Origin: Bacteroides sp.
GTDB lineage: Bacteria > Bacteroidota > Bacteroidia > Bacteroidales > Bacteroidaceae
Direction of reading: 5' to 3'
Assembly (NCBI GenBank): GCA_030152865.1
Contig: JASLIW010000063.1
Location: 1 to 7,454, forward strand
Length of the DNA: 7,454 nt
The position numbers and the translations under genes are program-made. The notes beneath the pieces were generated by a model. The model had not been told where the DNA came from and searched no databases. It was given only the letters and a program-made list of their open reading frames with translations. Positions within the stretch are counted from its first letter, which is position 1. Each line of letters begins with the position of its first letter. Of this stretch, positions 5,306 to 7,454 are shown one piece after another.

Positions 5306-6406
5306 TTACTGACCGATGTGTTCACTAAGTATCTGTACAATCCTTTCTGCAGTTCTACCATCCCATCGCTCAGGCAAACTTCCAGATTTCCATTGGTTTT
5401 GGTGTAGTTTATTCATGACAAGTGCTAGTTTATCAGCATCTTCACCCACCAGCTCATTGGTCCCTATCTTCCAAGTTTCGGGGTGCTCTGCATAATCACT
5501 GAGAGTGATACAAGGCACACCTAAGAAAGTCGCTTCCTCAGCAATATTACCTGAGTCGGTAACAATGACCTGTGCCTTATCCATTAGGTAAGCAAAATGT
5601 AAAAAGGATTGAGAGGGCATGAGGTGCAAATCAGTACTATCAAGCTCCAATTGTGCAATTGCCTTCTCTACATAAGGGCGTACTGGAGCAACAATCGGAA
5701 TGCCCTGGTTATTTTGAATCAGGGTTTTCATCAATGCTTTAAAGTTAGCCTTGTTGTCGATAAGTGTGTGTTTGTTGATAGTCAGTAAAATATAGCCTTT
5801 TTCTTGTAGTTGGAGCGTACTAAACCAAGCAGGTTCTCGTAAGCGGTTGCGATTGAATCGAATGTTATCAATAAGAATGTTTCCTACATGAAATACCTTA
5901 GAGTCAGCTGTGCCAGTTTGATTTAAGTTTTTGTTGGCATCAGATCCTGCTGTAAAAAGATAATCAGAGAGGCTATCTGTTATGACACGATTAATCTCCT
6001 TGGGCATATCAATATCAAAAGAGCGGGTACCAGCTACCACATGTGCCACCTTAATCCCTCTTTTCTTAGCTACAATGGCACAACTCATAGTTGGAGTTAA
6101 ATCATCTACCACCAAGACTACCTGTGTGGGGTTCTCTTCTAGTTCACGGTCAAAAGCCACCATAATTTGTCCTGCTAATTCAGCAAACTTACTGTGTTTT
6201 ACTTCAAGGTAGGTATGAGGCTCTTCTATATTGAGATCTGTAAATAGTGATGGATCGATAGATGCATCATCTGCACAGCCCGTATATACCAAGCGGTAGT
6301 TAATATCTTTTCCCTCTTTTTTAGCTAGGTCAATGGCACGAATGATAGGGGCAATCTTCATGAAGTTGGGTCTAGCTCCAGCAACAATTGTTATTTTCAT
6401 TTTCAA
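5306..6406 (-). CDS. UDP-GlcNAc 2-epimerase homologue (WecB/WbpI fold) with altered catalytic residues
   Basis: The 366-aa protein has the length and order of motifs of the non-hydrolysing UDP-N-acetylglucosamine 2-epimerases (GT-B fold): ITIVAGARPNFMKIAPII (5-22, keeping R12 and K17), LVYTG (39-43), LNIEEPHTYLEV (58-69), AHVVAGTRSFDIDMP (121-135), EINRVITD (137-144), GYILLT (204-209), TDSGNIAEEATFLGVPCITL (283-302). True enzymes interconvert UDP-GlcNAc and UDP-ManNAc for surface polysaccharides. Against E. coli WecB, D95 is kept (D102), but E117 is V124, E131 is K136 and H213 is N211. The TGQH and LHPRT motifs of relatives are also changed, to TGCA and VRPYV. The frame is intact with no stops, so it appears to be maintained. 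It may be a pseudoenzyme or have another substrate. No other polysaccharide genes are adjacent. Start ATG at 6406; MKMK allows an alternative 6 nt later. Confidence 0.88.
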   Translation of the reverse strand: MKMKITIVAGARPNFMKIAPIIRAIDLAKKEGKDINYRLVYTGCADDASIDPSLFTDLNIEEPHTYLEVKHSKFAELAGQIMVAFDRELEENPTQVVLVVDDLTPTMSCAIVAKKRGIKVAHVVAGTRSFDIDMPKEINRVITDSLSDYLFTAGSDANKNLNQTGTADSKVFHVGNILIDNIRFNRNRLREPAWFSTLQLQEKGYILLTINKHTLIDNKANFKALMKTLIQNNQGIPIVAPVRPYVEKAIAQLELDSTDLHLMPSQSFLHFAYLMDKAQVIVTDSGNIAEEATFLGVPCITLSDYAEHPETWKIGTNELVGEDADKLALVMNKLHQNQWKSGSLPERWDGRTAERIVQILSEHIGQ

Positions 6407-6423
6407 ATTAGTTTACTACACAA

Positions 6424-6431
6424 CAAAGATA
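6424..6431 (-). promoter_or_regulatory. -7 element upstream of the epimerase homologue
   Basis: On the minus strand TATCTTTG (plus CAAAGATA) matches TAnnTTTG exactly and lies 18 bp before the ATG at 6406, so the leader would be very short (about 10-12 nt). No TTTG or TTG is found at the usual -33 distance. The octamer is identical to that of the yjdM promoter. Confidence 0.5.
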
Positions 6432-6635
6432 ATTTTACTATTCTATTTAATATAGAAAGAAATGCTGAAAGTTCGTGGATGATTGCTAAATATTTGTAAG
6501 TAAGCTTGAATAAAATAATGTCTAGTTCGTTATTTTATCTATTCGTATCATAGGTCTGTCTGTATCATGCCTGTCTTGGAGTCAAGTTTTACTTAAAAGC
6601 TTACTCGCTTCTACTTTATAGGTGTAATTTGTTTT

Positions 6636-6643
6636 TAGTTTTG
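6636..6643 (+). promoter_or_regulatory. Candidate -7 element for the GLPGLI gene
   Basis: TAGTTTTG matches TAnnTTTG and is identical to the rnpB -7 element. It would start transcription near 6650, about 50 nt before the ATG at 6702. The region is very T-rich, and the near matches TAATTTG (6625) and TAGTTTG (6661) compete, so the exact site is uncertain. Confidence 0.38.
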
Positions 6644-6701
6644 TTTTTATTGTTTACATTTAGTTTGTAAATAACTTAATAAACCTTCAAAAATCTTATC
6701 T

Positions 6702-7406
6702 ATGAAAGTAAATGCTAACCTTTTGAACTTGGTTGCAGCGGTGTTTTGTCTCTTTCTGTTTCGCCCTAGTTCAACCGCACAAGAGATTAAAGTAACGTAT
6801 CAAGAAAGGATGAAATCTGATGCAGTGCTTAATCAAATCGAAGATGCTGAAATTGCTGCTCTGGTTCAAACTCAGTTATCCCAGCAGACCAAGAGCATGT
6901 CATTGTTGTATAGTAATGGAAAAAGTATTTACCAAGCTGAGGAACTTCCAAAGTCAGGATCAAACAACCTCAGTGTGTACAAAGACTTTGGTTCCAAAGA
7001 AATTCTTGCTCAAGAAATGATACTAGACAGACTTTTTCTAGTAAAAGAAGAGCTAGTTAAGCCCAACTGGACTCTTATCAATGAGGATTTAGAAATCTTA
7101 GGCTATTCTTGTAAGAAAGCTCTTAATGAGCAGGGAGTAGTAGCTTGGTATTGTCCTGAATTGAGCATCAGTGATGGCCCTTCTCTCTATTATGGACTGC
7201 CAGGACTTATCTTAAAAGTGGATAGTCCAGCGAATAAAGAGTATACAGCCACGAGTTTAGATACTCAATACATAGCCATGGAGCAGATTAAGGCTCCTAG
7301 CAAGGGAACTAAAATCTCTAGGAAAAAATTCAGAGAGACTCAAAAAAAGAAGTTGAAGAACCTAGGTGGAGAAGCTAAAAATGGAGTTAGAATTATTAAA
7401 ATGTAA
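6702..7406 (+). CDS. GLPGLI family exported protein
   Basis: The 234-aa protein starts with a signal peptide (about 1-27, hydrophobic LVAAVFCLFLF, ending STAQ), so it is exported to the periplasm or outer surface. The family-naming motif GLPGLI is at 165-170, in the usual phrase DGPSLYYGLPGLILKVD (159-173). It is preceded by the characteristic block W-x-L-x-N-E-x-L-x-I-L-G-Y-S-C-K-K-A and VAWYCPELSISDGP (123-160). The C-terminus is lysine-rich (about 202-220). GLPGLI proteins are largely confined to Bacteroidota and their function is unknown. They are often encoded next to TonB-dependent or carboxypeptidase-regulatory-like outer-membrane proteins. Here another signal-peptide ORF begins 2 nt after the stop, consistent with such a pair and with cotranscription. 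The start was chosen because it gives the signal peptide intact. Family call is confident; the role is unknown. Confidence 0.9.
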   Translation: MKVNANLLNLVAAVFCLFLFRPSSTAQEIKVTYQERMKSDAVLNQIEDAEIAALVQTQLSQQTKSMSLLYSNGKSIYQAEELPKSGSNNLSVYKDFGSKEILAQEMILDRLFLVKEELVKPNWTLINEDLEILGYSCKKALNEQGVVAWYCPELSISDGPSLYYGLPGLILKVDSPANKEYTATSLDTQYIAMEQIKAPSKGTKISRKKFRETQKKKLKNLGGEAKNGVRIIKM

Positions 7407-7408
7407 GT

Positions 7409-7454
7409 ATGCGCATATTACTTTTTATAGGTCTGAGCCTTTTTACTACTGTTG
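7409..7454 (+). CDS. Start of a probably exported protein (partial)
   Basis: The frame opens with ATG 2 nt after the GLPGLI stop and runs off the right edge after 15 codons, MRILLFIGLSLFTTV. The one positive residue followed by a hydrophobic run looks like the start of a signal peptide. From the typical neighbourhood of GLPGLI genes it may be a TonB-dependent receptor-like outer-membrane protein, but nothing in these few residues proves this. Confidence 0.6.
   Translation, partial: MRILLFIGLSLFTTV

Larger units (their letters stand above)
6407..6701. other. AT-rich divergent intergenic region
   Basis: These 295 bp separate the epimerase homologue from the GLPGLI gene. I see candidate promoters at both ends and an imperfect AT-rich inverted repeat (ATAAAATAA 6510-6518 with TTATTTTAT 6530-6538). 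The middle contains no credible gene: open frames are very short and no RNA family is recognisable. Confidence 0.6.

Noticed and set aside
5982..6212. Plus-strand 76-codon frame inside the epimerase homologue
   Set aside because: It is antisense to conserved epimerase motifs and has no recognisable features of its own.
6498..6605. 9-bp inverted pair AGTAAGCTT / AAGCTTACT about 90 bp apart
   Set aside because: The arms contain a common 6-bp palindrome, are short and far apart in AT-rich DNA; flanks do not match, so chance is sufficient and no mobile element is implied.

Overview
The window looks like a stretch of Bacteroidota chromosome, most likely order Bacteroidales (Porphyromonas/Tannerella-like; genus not determinable from sequence alone). 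The grounds are moderately AT-rich DNA, Bacteroidota-type promoters (-7 TAnnTTTG, sometimes with an upstream TTG/TTTG at about 19-20 nt), little use of Shine-Dalgarno sequences, a GLPGLI-family secreted protein, and a class A RNase P RNA. It is mostly housekeeping and envelope sequence. I see no insertion sequence, CRISPR array, tRNA or prophage.

Layout, left to right. (1) 1-443, minus: the N-terminal part of an HBN1/Frm2-like nitroreductase, cut by the window edge. (2) 573-917, minus: a YjdM/PhnA-type zinc-ribbon protein with a clear promoter and a rho-independent terminator. (3) 918-1175: an intergenic region with a small palindrome, an orphan 19-bp perfect inverted repeat and the rnpB promoter. 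(4) About 1176-1523, plus: rnpB, the RNase P RNA. (5) 1561-2880, plus: a YihY/BrkB-family membrane protein with a winged-helix-like C-terminal extension. (6) 2883-4154, minus: a two-gene unit, cdd then nudC (cytidine deaminase and NAD(H) pyrophosphatase). It ends only 2 bp from the brkB stop. (7) 4269-5192, plus: a secreted glucosaminidase (GH73-like) with two LysM domains, divergent from cdd through overlapping promoters. (8) 5211-5253: a strong bidirectional terminator. (9) 5306-6406, minus: a non-hydrolysing UDP-GlcNAc 2-epimerase homologue that has lost most of the known catalytic residues. (10) 6407-6701: an AT-rich divergent intergenic region. (11) 6702-7406, plus: a GLPGLI-family exported protein, followed after 2 nt by the first 15 codons of another probably exported protein.

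The genes do not form one pathway. cdd-nudC is a nucleotide salvage/turnover unit. The glucosaminidase, the epimerase homologue and the GLPGLI pair relate to the cell envelope. rnpB and yjdM are housekeeping or stress-type loci. The most noteworthy item is the epimerase-like protein, whose fold signature is kept while three of the four E. coli WecB catalytic positions (E117, E131, H213) are replaced. It is either a pseudoenzyme or an enzyme with a changed reaction.
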